Source: Bacteroidota bacterium (GTDB lineage: Bacteria > Bacteroidota > Bacteroidia > UBA7662 > JAIXUI01). Taken from it: a stretch of 37,127 bases of DNA. A model generated the notes under the pieces. The model worked only from the letters and a program-made list of their open reading frames with translations, searched no databases and was not told the origin of the DNA. Location: NCBI GenBank assembly GCA_027484125.1, contig JAIXUI010000130.1, positions 1 to 37,127 on the forward strand, read 5' to 3'. A program made the translations under genes and the position numbers. Below, in pieces: positions 7,971 through 15,354 of this stretch (its first letter is position 1; each line of letters begins with the position of its first letter).

Positions 7971-8345
7971 ATGGATGCAGCAAGTTATTTCGCTCAAATT
8001 GAGCAAGATTTACGCTACTACCTCGACTATCTGCAAGGGTTATCGAGGGAAATTCTAGATTCAGGACTTTCCAAATACCCCGTATTCATTGCTTACCAAA
8101 CCAGGGACATCTCCTTAGGGAAGCAGATTTTATCGCATGAAAGCTTGGGAACACGCTGGTCAATCAATATCAGCGTGATGGAAGAATTTGTAAAGCGAAA
8201 TATTCTGACGCTGGACAAATGGCCTGAATTTAAAAAAACCTACAAAGATCCTGAACAATATGCCTGTGTGTTTTTGATGGATGGCCTTGAAGCGCACTTC
8301 CTTTATCTGCCTTTTCATACCGAAGAAGGCGAAGATGAATTTTAA
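7971..8345 (+). CDS. Conserved-type hypothetical protein, 124 aa
   Basis: I do not recognise a named family. The protein is soluble, mixed alpha/beta in appearance, without signal peptide or membrane segment. It resembles short Bacteroidetes hypothetical proteins that begin with an acidic helix followed by a YPVFIAYQ-like strand. Its C terminus is acidic (HTEEGEDEF). An exact TATCTTTG box lies four bases before the ATG, which supports both the start and its being a real gene. It is divergent from the hydroxyacid dehydrogenase. No function is proposed. Confidence 0.7.
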   Translation: MDAASYFAQIEQDLRYYLDYLQGLSREILDSGLSKYPVFIAYQTRDISLGKQILSHESLGTRWSINISVMEEFVKRNILTLDKWPEFKKTYKDPEQYACVFLMDGLEAHFLYLPFHTEEGEDEF

Positions 8346-8413
8346 CTTCACCCAAACCATCTGTTAACACTTTTCGGAACAATCCTTGTAAAACGTGCCA
8401 CAAATTTCAACTT

Positions 8414-9886
8414 ATGAGAATTTTACCCATTACCGCGCTAGTCTTGTTTTCCCAACTAGCCTTTGGCCAAACGAGCCTTTTCACTTCAAAGATTAAAAAG
8501 AATTTGACTGAAACTGCACCCCGAATTGAACGGGTTCAGACCACCTTCAAACCTGATACCATTGTGGTGTTTAACAGAAGTGGCGTTACACCTATGCCTG
8601 ACACCAGAATCATTTATCAATATGATGCTCAGCAAAGACCCACTCGAATTGACATTGAGTCCATAGACACTGGATTTTGGACTATTTTTAAGCGCCTTGA
8701 AGTGCAATACAATGCAGCAGGTTTGCCCAGCCGTTCAGATATATATGAGTTACAAAACGGCATTTTAACCCTTTTAACAAGAAGAGAGCGCAGCTATACT
8801 GCCCAAGGCAGGGTTGTCTTGAACAAGGTTACCGACTTTGTAGCCGGCAGCGGAGCGAATATTTCTGGCGACTCATTGGTTTACAATGGCGCGGGAGCCA
8901 ACCCTACTTCCATTGATGCTTATTATTTTGATTCGAATACCAACAGCTGGACACAAGCCATTCGATTCAGAAACTTCGTATTCAACAATGCCAACCAACT
9001 CACGCAAGCCGCCTATGCCACTCAAGTAGGCGCAGTGTATGTAGATATTCTACGTGCTCAAAACATAGACTGGAAGGCGGGATACCCAGGTTTAGATGCG
9101 GCGGTGTTAGGAGAAGAATTTGACCCTATGATTCCTGATGATTTCCGTTGGGAACCCCGTGTTATCACTTGGTCTGGCCCTTCTAACATCCTTGTACAGG
9201 AAAACAACCTGACCAGTTGGACCAATGTTAATCGATTGACTCAAACCTTAGCAGGAACACAATTAGCCTCAATTACAGAGGAGGACTGGAATGACACCAT
9301 CGCAACTCCGGCTTGGGAATCGTTTAAACGAAACTTCTTCACTTTTACCAGCAATCAACTCACCGAGTTAAGCTCGCAATATTTCATGAACAATAGCTTT
9401 GTCAATGATGTGAAAGAAAATGTTGTTTTAGCGGGTCCTCAAGGATTGCCAACCCGTTATGAAACGTTTACCTGGCTAGTAAACAGCTGGAATCAAGACA
9501 ACCTCAACACCTTCAGCTACAGCCTTGATAACCAAAGCAGGCTTCGCTATATGGCGAAAACCATGTCGGTATTTGGCACCCAAATGCCCGCTGATAGCTT
9601 GGTTTTCCAATACAGAGCCACCACCTCTACCAACGATATCCCCGCGGTAACAGCACAAATCTTCCCTAATCCAAGCACCCAAGGATGGGCGCAGATACGC
9701 TTTGAACAGCCTTTTACCGGTAACCTCATCCTTCGTGATTTAACAGGAAAATTGATGATTCAGCAAGTCGTTCAAGGCGAAACAAACATCAACCTTAATG
9801 TTGCCGGACTTGCAAAAGGATTGTATTTGGTACAATGGACCGACAGCGCCAATCGCTCAAACACCTGTAAATTGTTAATTCAATAA
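8414..9886 (+). CDS. Secreted protein with type IX secretion C-terminal sorting domain
   Basis: A 490-aa protein with an N-terminal Sec signal peptide (MRILPITALVLFSQLAFGQ). The C-terminal domain of about 75 residues begins AQIFPNPSTQGW, continues with LRDLTGKLM and ends GLYLVQW...CKLLIQ, the type A T9SS sorting pattern. The middle has repeated short strands such as IIYQYDAQQRPTRI and VQYNAAGLPSRS. These faintly resemble YD/RHS-like repeats, but no catalytic domain is recognised. It should cross the outer membrane by T9SS and be anchored or released at the surface. SprE/PorW, a T9SS component, is encoded at 21126-23867. The gene is monocistronic with a terminator 19 bases downstream. Confidence 0.88.
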   Translation: MRILPITALVLFSQLAFGQTSLFTSKIKKNLTETAPRIERVQTTFKPDTIVVFNRSGVTPMPDTRIIYQYDAQQRPTRIDIESIDTGFWTIFKRLEVQYNAAGLPSRSDIYELQNGILTLLTRRERSYTAQGRVVLNKVTDFVAGSGANISGDSLVYNGAGANPTSIDAYYFDSNTNSWTQAIRFRNFVFNNANQLTQAAYATQVGAVYVDILRAQNIDWKAGYPGLDAAVLGEEFDPMIPDDFRWEPRVITWSGPSNILVQENNLTSWTNVNRLTQTLAGTQLASITEEDWNDTIATPAWESFKRNFFTFTSNQLTELSSQYFMNNSFVNDVKENVVLAGPQGLPTRYETFTWLVNSWNQDNLNTFSYSLDNQSRLRYMAKTMSVFGTQMPADSLVFQYRATTSTNDIPAVTAQIFPNPSTQGWAQIRFEQPFTGNLILRDLTGKLMIQQVVQGETNINLNVAGLAKGLYLVQWTDSANRSNTCKLLIQ

Positions 9887-9905
9887 TTAGATATTCCCAA
9901 ATTTT

Positions 9906-9935
9906 AAGAGGAGCCCCAAAGGCTCCTCTTTTTTT
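9906..9935 (+). terminator. Rho-independent terminator after the T9SS cargo gene
   Basis: A perfect 10-bp stem (AAGAGGAGCC, 9906-9915, with 9921-9930), loop CCAAA, then a T-run to 9935. It lies 19 bases beyond the stop codon at 9886. Confidence 0.93.
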
Positions 9936-10190
9936 ATAGGGTAAATTTTTATCGCATTTTCACACAAATTATAGCACTCAAGAAGCCTCTCTTCTTAAGA
10001 AGGCATTTATTACCAATTGAAAATGAAAACACTATGCAGGGCTAAATCTGTAAACAATACTTTTTCATGTTTTAACCGCTATTAATTTTTTTATTCTTGA
10101 TTTGAACCATTATTAGCTAGTTTTCAGATTACCAAACCCCTTCGTTTCTTCGTTCCAAACAATAAGAACAAAATGGGTGTTTTGAGGACA
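9936..10190. other. AT-rich intergenic region upstream of the DUF3050 gene
   Basis: No ORF or RNA gene is evident between the terminator and the DUF3050 start. The DNA is markedly AT-rich, as expected for a promoter region. The only signal noted is the promoter candidate at 10097-10125. Confidence 0.5.
10097..10125 (+). promoter_or_regulatory. Candidate promoter for the DUF3050 gene (TTG-N18-TAGTTTTC)
   Basis: TTG (10097-10099), an 18-base spacer and TAGTTTTC (10118-10125, one mismatch to TAnnTTTG) fit the Bacteroidetes promoter form. Transcription would start near 10131 and leave a leader of about 60 bases. Confidence 0.4.
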
Positions 10191-10961
10191 ATGTCTTCTA
10201 ACGGATTAATCAAATTAAGAGAACGCATAGCGCCGCTAAGAGCGGAAATCATTCAGCATCCGGCTTTCCAATCGATGAAAAGCCTGGAAGATTTGCAGCG
10301 TTTCATGGAAATGCATGCTTATGCGGTTTGGGATTTCATGTCGCTGCTCAAGTCACTTCAGCGTAAGTTAACCTGTATAGAAGTGCCTTGGCAACCCGTT
10401 GGAGAGGCTTCTATTCGTTTTTTGATTAATGAAATTGTGACTGGTGAAGAAAGCGATATCGACCCTGAAGGGGACTATATCAGTCATTTCGAGTTGTACA
10501 TGCGAGCGATGAAGCGTGCCGGCGCTGATACCGGATTGATTGAGCGCTTCCTTCATAGAACTTCAGAACAAGGCCTTGATGCCGCTATCGCTCACGATGA
10601 GACACCCGATTCAGCCAAGCAATTTCTAAACACCACCTTTCGGTTTATAGAAGGAGGCAAGCCCCATGTATTGGCAGCTGTATTTACGTTTGGCCGAGAA
10701 GACTTGATTCCAGATATGTTCTTGTCGTTTGTAGATCACCTAAAATCTCAATTCCCGAACGAAGTAGGCACACTACGCTATTACTTGGAGCGCCATATTG
10801 AAGTGGACGGCGACCATCATAGCCACCTGGCATACCAGATGACTGAAAAACTCTGCGGCAACGACCCCATCAAATGGCAAGAAGCCAATGAAGCCGTTAT
10901 GGAAGCTTTAGAGGCCAGAAGGTTGTTGTGGGAAGGGTTGCTTACTGCCGAAGTAAAATAA
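10191..10961 (+). CDS. DUF3050 domain-containing protein (heme-oxygenase-like fold)
   Basis: The 256-aa protein matches DUF3050 along its length: LRERIAPLRAEIIQHPAF near the start, FMEMHAYAVWDFMSLLKSLQ, a central EIVTGEESDIDPEGDYISHFELY and FTFGREDLIPDMF. A late histidine-rich block, HIEVDGDHHSHLA, is also present. The family is predicted to share the helical heme-oxygenase-like fold, and the conserved E/D/H residues suggest a di-metal centre; no activity is established to my knowledge. An ATG at 10173 would add six residues. The ATG at 10191 is preferred because family members begin close to this point and GAGG lies just upstream. The gene is convergent with fhs, 13 bases apart. Confidence 0.85.
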   Translation: MSSNGLIKLRERIAPLRAEIIQHPAFQSMKSLEDLQRFMEMHAYAVWDFMSLLKSLQRKLTCIEVPWQPVGEASIRFLINEIVTGEESDIDPEGDYISHFELYMRAMKRAGADTGLIERFLHRTSEQGLDAAIAHDETPDSAKQFLNTTFRFIEGGKPHVLAAVFTFGREDLIPDMFLSFVDHLKSQFPNEVGTLRYYLERHIEVDGDHHSHLAYQMTEKLCGNDPIKWQEANEAVMEALEARRLLWEGLLTAEVK

Positions 10962-10974
10962 TTGAAACTCGAAA

Positions 10975-12636
10975 TCAAGACAAACCTACAATCTTTCCAT
11001 CTACCACATCAATGCCTAATGCAGCCGGTTGTTTAGGCAGGCCTGGCATTCGCATGATGTCGCCTGCAACCGCTACGATAAACCCTGCACCGGCATTCAC
11101 CAAAAGCTGGCTGAAAGTGATGGTAAAATCGCTGGCAACGCCCACTTTAGAGGCGTCATCGCTGAAGGAGTACTGGGTTTTAGCGATACAGATAGGAAGA
11201 TGACCAAAGCCTTCTTTTTCCAACTTCTTGAGTTGTTGTTTGGCTTTTGCGGTAAAGTCAATGGCTTTTCCGCCGTACACCCCTTGAACTACTTTGAGTA
11301 GCTTGGTAGCGATATCGTCCTCTAGTTCATAGGTAAATTTGAGCGGTAGTGCTTCACCCTCTTCAATGGTTTGAAGCACTACAGCAGCCAACTCGGTTGC
11401 GCCCGCTCCCCCTTTGGTAAATCCTTCGCATAGGGCAAATGGCGCTTTTCTTTCTTCGCACCAAGCGCGAACCAGCGCAATTTCTTCTTCCGTATCGAAG
11501 TGAAAACGATTGAAGGCTATCACTACCTTCTGCCCGAAACCTCTTAGAATATGAAGGTGACGGTCGAGGTTGCGCAAGCCGTTGGTTAAAGCCTGCGAAT
11601 TGGGCTGCTGAATTAATTTTTCATCACAACCCCCGTGTAGTTTGAGGGCTTGGGTGGTGGCTACGAGTACACTTACGGCAGGCTCAAGTCCTGCTTGACG
11701 GCATTTGATATCGAAGAATTTCTCTGCGCCTAAATCGGCTCCAAAACCAGCTTCAGTCACTACGTAATCGCCCAAAGCGAGGGCTGTTTTGGTAGCCATC
11801 ACAGAATTACAACCATGAGCAATGTTGGCAAACGGACCTCCATGTACGAATGCGGGTGTATGCTCGGTAGTTTGAACAAGATTCGGTTTGATAGCGTGAA
11901 GCAATAATGCAGTCAGGGCTCCATCAAACCCCAAATCTCTCACATATACAGGCTTTTGTTCATAAGAATAGCCTACTAAAATATTTCCGAGTCGCGTTTT
12001 CAAATCCTCGAGCCCGTTACTCAAGCAAAGGATGGCCATAATCTCAGACGCCGGAGTTATGTCGAAGCCTGTTTCGGTTGGAATGCCATTGTTCGAGCCT
12101 TGAAGACCGGTGAGCACATAACGCAATGAACGGTCGTTGACATCGAGCACCCGTCTCCAAAGCACTTGTTTTAAGGCAGTAGGCTTACCCTGATTCAGGT
12201 ACTGGTAATTATCTACCAAGGCAGCCAAGGTGTTGTTGGCAGAAGTGATGGCGTGAAAATCGCCGGTAAAATGCAGGTTAATATCTTCCATAGGAAGCAC
12301 CTGGCTGTATCCACCTCCGGCAGCGCCGCCTTTCATCCCGAAACAAGGACCGAGTGAAGGCTCTCGCAAGGCCACAATGGCATTTTTGCCTAACTGCTGC
12401 AAGCCCAGACTTAACCCCACCGAGGTGGTGGTTTTACCTACACCCGCTTTGTTGGGGGTGATGGCGGTAACCAGTATGAGTTTGCCCTTAGCAGGTCTGG
12501 AAGCTATTTCCTCGCTGACTTTGGCTTTGTCGTAGCCAAAAGGCATCAGCTCCTCCGGCTTCAAGCCCAGACTTGCTGCAATTTCATGAATAGGCTTTAG
12601 CTGAATGCTGTGGGCAATCTCGATGTCTGATTTCAT
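10975..12636 (-). CDS. fhs: Formate--tetrahydrofolate ligase
   Basis: ATP-dependent synthesis of 10-formyl-THF from formate and THF, feeding one-carbon pools for purine synthesis. The 553-aa length is normal. The P-loop-type motif TPNKAGVGKTTT spans residues 60-71. The blocks REPSLGPCFGMKGGAAGGG and NLHFTGDFHAITSANN are hallmark family sequences. The ATG overlaps the stop of the upstream acyltransferase gene by four bases, so it is the last gene of the CpeT-like/PlsC/Fhs cluster. There is no obvious terminator before the convergent DUF3050 gene. Confidence 0.97.
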   Translation of the reverse strand: MKSDIEIAHSIQLKPIHEIAASLGLKPEELMPFGYDKAKVSEEIASRPAKGKLILVTAITPNKAGVGKTTTSVGLSLGLQQLGKNAIVALREPSLGPCFGMKGGAAGGGYSQVLPMEDINLHFTGDFHAITSANNTLAALVDNYQYLNQGKPTALKQVLWRRVLDVNDRSLRYVLTGLQGSNNGIPTETGFDITPASEIMAILCLSNGLEDLKTRLGNILVGYSYEQKPVYVRDLGFDGALTALLLHAIKPNLVQTTEHTPAFVHGGPFANIAHGCNSVMATKTALALGDYVVTEAGFGADLGAEKFFDIKCRQAGLEPAVSVLVATTQALKLHGGCDEKLIQQPNSQALTNGLRNLDRHLHILRGFGQKVVIAFNRFHFDTEEEIALVRAWCEERKAPFALCEGFTKGGAGATELAAVVLQTIEEGEALPLKFTYELEDDIATKLLKVVQGVYGGKAIDFTAKAKQQLKKLEKEGFGHLPICIAKTQYSFSDDASKVGVASDFTITFSQLLVNAGAGFIVAVAGDIMRMPGLPKQPAALGIDVVDGKIVGLS

Positions 12637-13391
12637 TTTGTTTGGTAATGCTTGAATTTAAAGCGGTCACTTTGTTCAATGCCATCCATGACTTGCTCCA
12701 GAATATCTTCCGGGCTATCGTCGTAATTGAGGACAAGTGGCGCTTTGATGGTGATGGAAAGTTGAGTTTTGCGTTTTTTAAAGCGCAGTCCTTTTTTGTC
12801 GAAAGCTCTTCGGAATCCGTTGATGACCACCGGAACTACAATGGGCTTTTCTTCTTTGATGAGTAAGGCAGTTCCTTTTCTGCCTGGCGCCCACGGCTTG
12901 GTGGTTCCCTGCGGGAAAGTGATGACCCAACCGTCCTGCAAAGCAAGTTTGATGTTGTTAACCTCCTGAAAATCGACCTCACGTTCTACATCAGTACCGT
13001 TTTTTCGCCAGGTGCGCTTAACTGTTACAGCTCCGGCCAACGCCATAAGTTTAGGCAGAAGGCCACTGTGTTTCATGGTTTCTTCGGCTGCCACAAAACA
13101 AGTGTTGGTGCGAAGCGAAAGCAAGTACAGAGGGTTGATTAACCGTCCTTTAAAGCCCCATTTATGAGAGCCAAAGACGTGGTACATCGCAATTACGTCG
13201 GTGTAATACGTTTGGTGATTAGATACGAAAAGCACCCCGGTATCAGGCAAAGCATCGAGGTGTTCTACCCCTTGAACCTTCAGTTTGTTGGTCCAATTGA
13301 GACCTGGCCATGTGATAAACCCCGCCCAAGTGCAAACGATGCTTCTTAGCCAATAAGGCTTGCCAAAAGGGTCTTTTCTAAAGTACCTCAC
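12633..13391 (-). CDS. 1-acyl-sn-glycerol-3-phosphate acyltransferase family protein (PlsC-type)
   Basis: A 252-aa PlsC-superfamily acyltransferase, probably membrane-associated, acting in phospholipid or aminolipid synthesis. The motif region SNHQTYYTD (H59, D65) has five residues between His and Asp instead of the usual four. Motif III appears as FPQGTTKPWAPGRKG (159-173). The start is GTG at 13391, one base after the stop of the CpeT-like gene. The stop overlaps fhs (ATGA). The acyl acceptor is not determinable; lysophosphatidate is the default for the family, lyso-ornithine or other lysolipids are alternatives. Confidence 0.87.
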   Translation of the reverse strand: MRYFRKDPFGKPYWLRSIVCTWAGFITWPGLNWTNKLKVQGVEHLDALPDTGVLFVSNHQTYYTDVIAMYHVFGSHKWGFKGRLINPLYLLSLRTNTCFVAAEETMKHSGLLPKLMALAGAVTVKRTWRKNGTDVEREVDFQEVNNIKLALQDGWVITFPQGTTKPWAPGRKGTALLIKEEKPIVVPVVINGFRRAFDKKGLRFKKRKTQLSITIKAPLVLNYDDSPEDILEQVMDGIEQSDRFKFKHYQTK

Positions 13392-13392
13392 C

Positions 13393-14037
13393 TCATTTTT
13401 TTCTATTCAGTTCGCGTTTGAACTGATAACCCCCGTTTAATGGCCCCCAAATAACCTTGTTATCGCTGTCGAATCCATTTTCCAGCCATACCACTTTATT
13501 TTCAAAAACCTGAAAATCCTGAAGGATGTAAGAAGCTCTTCTTGACCCGGATTTACAATCGGTTCCACTGGTGTTGCCTTGGTATTTCTGTTCGGTTTTG
13601 CGGGTAAAGATTACCGCGCATTCTTCCACCATGGTAAGTTCATCAGGACGAAGGTTCGCAAATGGCTTTTCCTTTGACAATTCACCTTCGTAGTCTTTGA
13701 TGTTAGAAATGGTATAGATGGTGAGCTCCATTTGCTTGTCATCCAAGTCAGAAAGTTTGTAAAATTTCTGTCCAACAACCGCCTGAGTTCTGGAATCCTT
13801 CCACTCTGCATACATCCAAATGCCATCTGTCACCAAGTTTTCCCAAATCACTTCTTGGCGCATTTCCAGCGGAGCAATCAGAGAATCTCGTTTATGGTGG
13901 TCTTTGGAATTAAACTGTCCACTCATCCATTCGGAGAGTAAGCGCAAGTTTTTGGACCCTTTAGAAGCGGGGCCGGCAAGGGCGGAGGAGCCTAAAAATC
14001 CGGCGAGGAGGAGGCAGGCAAAAGTGAATTTTCTCAT
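13393..14037 (-). CDS. CpeT/CpcT-family secreted protein
   Basis: The 214-aa protein begins with a clear signal peptide (MRKFTFACLLLAGFLGSSALAG), which supports the ATG at 14037 over one 24 bases upstream. The body matches the CpeT/CpcT family: LSEWMSGQFNSKDH near the start, VVGQKFYKLSD, then CAVIFTRKTEQKYQGNTSG, DCKSGSRRASY and DNKVIWGPLNGGYQFKR. In cyanobacteria these proteins attach bilins to phycobiliproteins, and the fold is a small beta-barrel. Here the protein is exported and no bilin genes are present, so a different ligand-binding role is likely. It is the first gene of a tight cluster with the PlsC-type gene and fhs. Confidence 0.85.
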   Translation of the reverse strand: MRKFTFACLLLAGFLGSSALAGPASKGSKNLRLLSEWMSGQFNSKDHHKRDSLIAPLEMRQEVIWENLVTDGIWMYAEWKDSRTQAVVGQKFYKLSDLDDKQMELTIYTISNIKDYEGELSKEKPFANLRPDELTMVEECAVIFTRKTEQKYQGNTSGTDCKSGSRRASYILQDFQVFENKVVWLENGFDSDNKVIWGPLNGGYQFKRELNRKK

Positions 14038-14155
14038 GTATCTGGAAGCTAAATTAAACATTCGAGGGTTTGAAAGTAAAATCCAACGCTTTATTGTGCC
14101 GTCATTCTATCAGATTGAATGCAGGTAATTATCTTCGGGAAATCAGCCATCTATT

Positions 14156-15346
14156 ATGTCGGCAAACTCAGAAGATAAAATTTACTTTGGCGGCCTCAAT
14201 GGGCTAAGATTCTTTGCTGCTACTGCAGTCATCTTTCACCACATTGAACAATACAAGCTATGGGCACGCCGCGATGGCTACAACTACCCTAGCGTATTCG
14301 GTGGAGACAGCGCATGGAGCGTCTTCTTCGATGCGCTTGGCCATAAAGCGGTTTCGCTTTTCTTTGTACTAAGCGGCTTTCTCATCACCTATTTGCTGCT
14401 TGCCGAGGTAAAAAAGACCAATACAGTAAGTCTGGGTAAGTTTTACTTGCGTCGAATCCTTCGTATTTGGCCTGTTTATTACCTGGTTATTCTTTTAACG
14501 TTTTTCGTTATTCCACATTTCTTCGATGTCGGCCAATATGGCCAAGGTTTGCTCCACAATCACTTTTGGGTGTGGTTAGGCCTTTGCATGTTCATGCTTC
14601 CCAACTTAGTGCGTTACAACACGGTTGAGCTGGTAGGTGGAAACCAAACTTGGAGCGTGGGCATTGAAGAGCAGTTCTACCTGATTTGGCCTTGGCTGGT
14701 TCGAACTTTCCATAAAAACTTCGAGCGTATGTTGATTATTTTCATCGTGGTGAAGATGAGTTTGTATGCAATTGGGTTACTGGTTGCCGCCAACACTGCC
14801 GAAGGAACCACCATCCACTTGCTTGCTACTAAGTTTCACTTGCACTGGGCTTTGTTCAAAATCGAACAAATGGCGGTAGGTGCGCTGGTTGCTTACTACT
14901 TATTCAATAAAAACGAACAAGTCCTAAAGCTGCTTTACAACAAAGCTTGGATTTGGGCTTGTGTGATTCTCTTTATCAGCTTTTTCATTACTGAACTTAA
15001 CTTTTTCGGCCACACCATCTTCGAAGCATTGGTGGCTGTGACACTTATTCTCAACGTCTCCACCAATCCAAATTGCTGGATTAAGTTTCGTTGGTCCGGA
15101 TTTACTGTGCTGGGCAACATCAGCTACGGCATTTACATGTACCATACGCTGGTGCTGGCAGTACTTATCAACGTAGCCCAGCATTACAAAATCGACCAAG
15201 ACCACACCACCTTAAACTGGTTCTTGTACATCGGCGGTGTGGCAGGCACTTTACTGATTTCTTGGCTGTCTTACCGCTATTTCGAGAGCTTCTTCCTCAC
15301 CATCAAAGAGCGCTTTATGGTGGTCAAAAGCTCCAGCAAGGGCTAG
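14156..15346 (+). CDS. Acyltransferase 3 family membrane protein (OafA/YrhL type)
   Basis: A 396-aa integral membrane O-acyltransferase with about ten hydrophobic segments. Features are GGLNGLRFFAATAVIFHHIEQY with the conserved His pair, KAVSLFFVLSGFLITYLL, and FYLRRILRIWPVYY. The SVGIEEQFYLIWP motif is near the middle (about residue 166). Such proteins transfer acyl groups, often acetyl, to cell-surface glycans or other envelope molecules; the acceptor is unknown. The gene stands alone, divergent from the CpeT-like cluster and convergent with the S41-like gene (8-base gap). A near-match -7 box, TATCTTCG, lies at 14130-14137. Confidence 0.92.
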   Translation: MSANSEDKIYFGGLNGLRFFAATAVIFHHIEQYKLWARRDGYNYPSVFGGDSAWSVFFDALGHKAVSLFFVLSGFLITYLLLAEVKKTNTVSLGKFYLRRILRIWPVYYLVILLTFFVIPHFFDVGQYGQGLLHNHFWVWLGLCMFMLPNLVRYNTVELVGGNQTWSVGIEEQFYLIWPWLVRTFHKNFERMLIIFIVVKMSLYAIGLLVAANTAEGTTIHLLATKFHLHWALFKIEQMAVGALVAYYLFNKNEQVLKLLYNKAWIWACVILFISFFITELNFFGHTIFEALVAVTLILNVSTNPNCWIKFRWSGFTVLGNISYGIYMYHTLVLAVLINVAQHYKIDQDHTTLNWFLYIGGVAGTLLISWLSYRYFESFFLTIKERFMVVKSSSKG

Positions 15347-15354
15347 TTTTTCAG

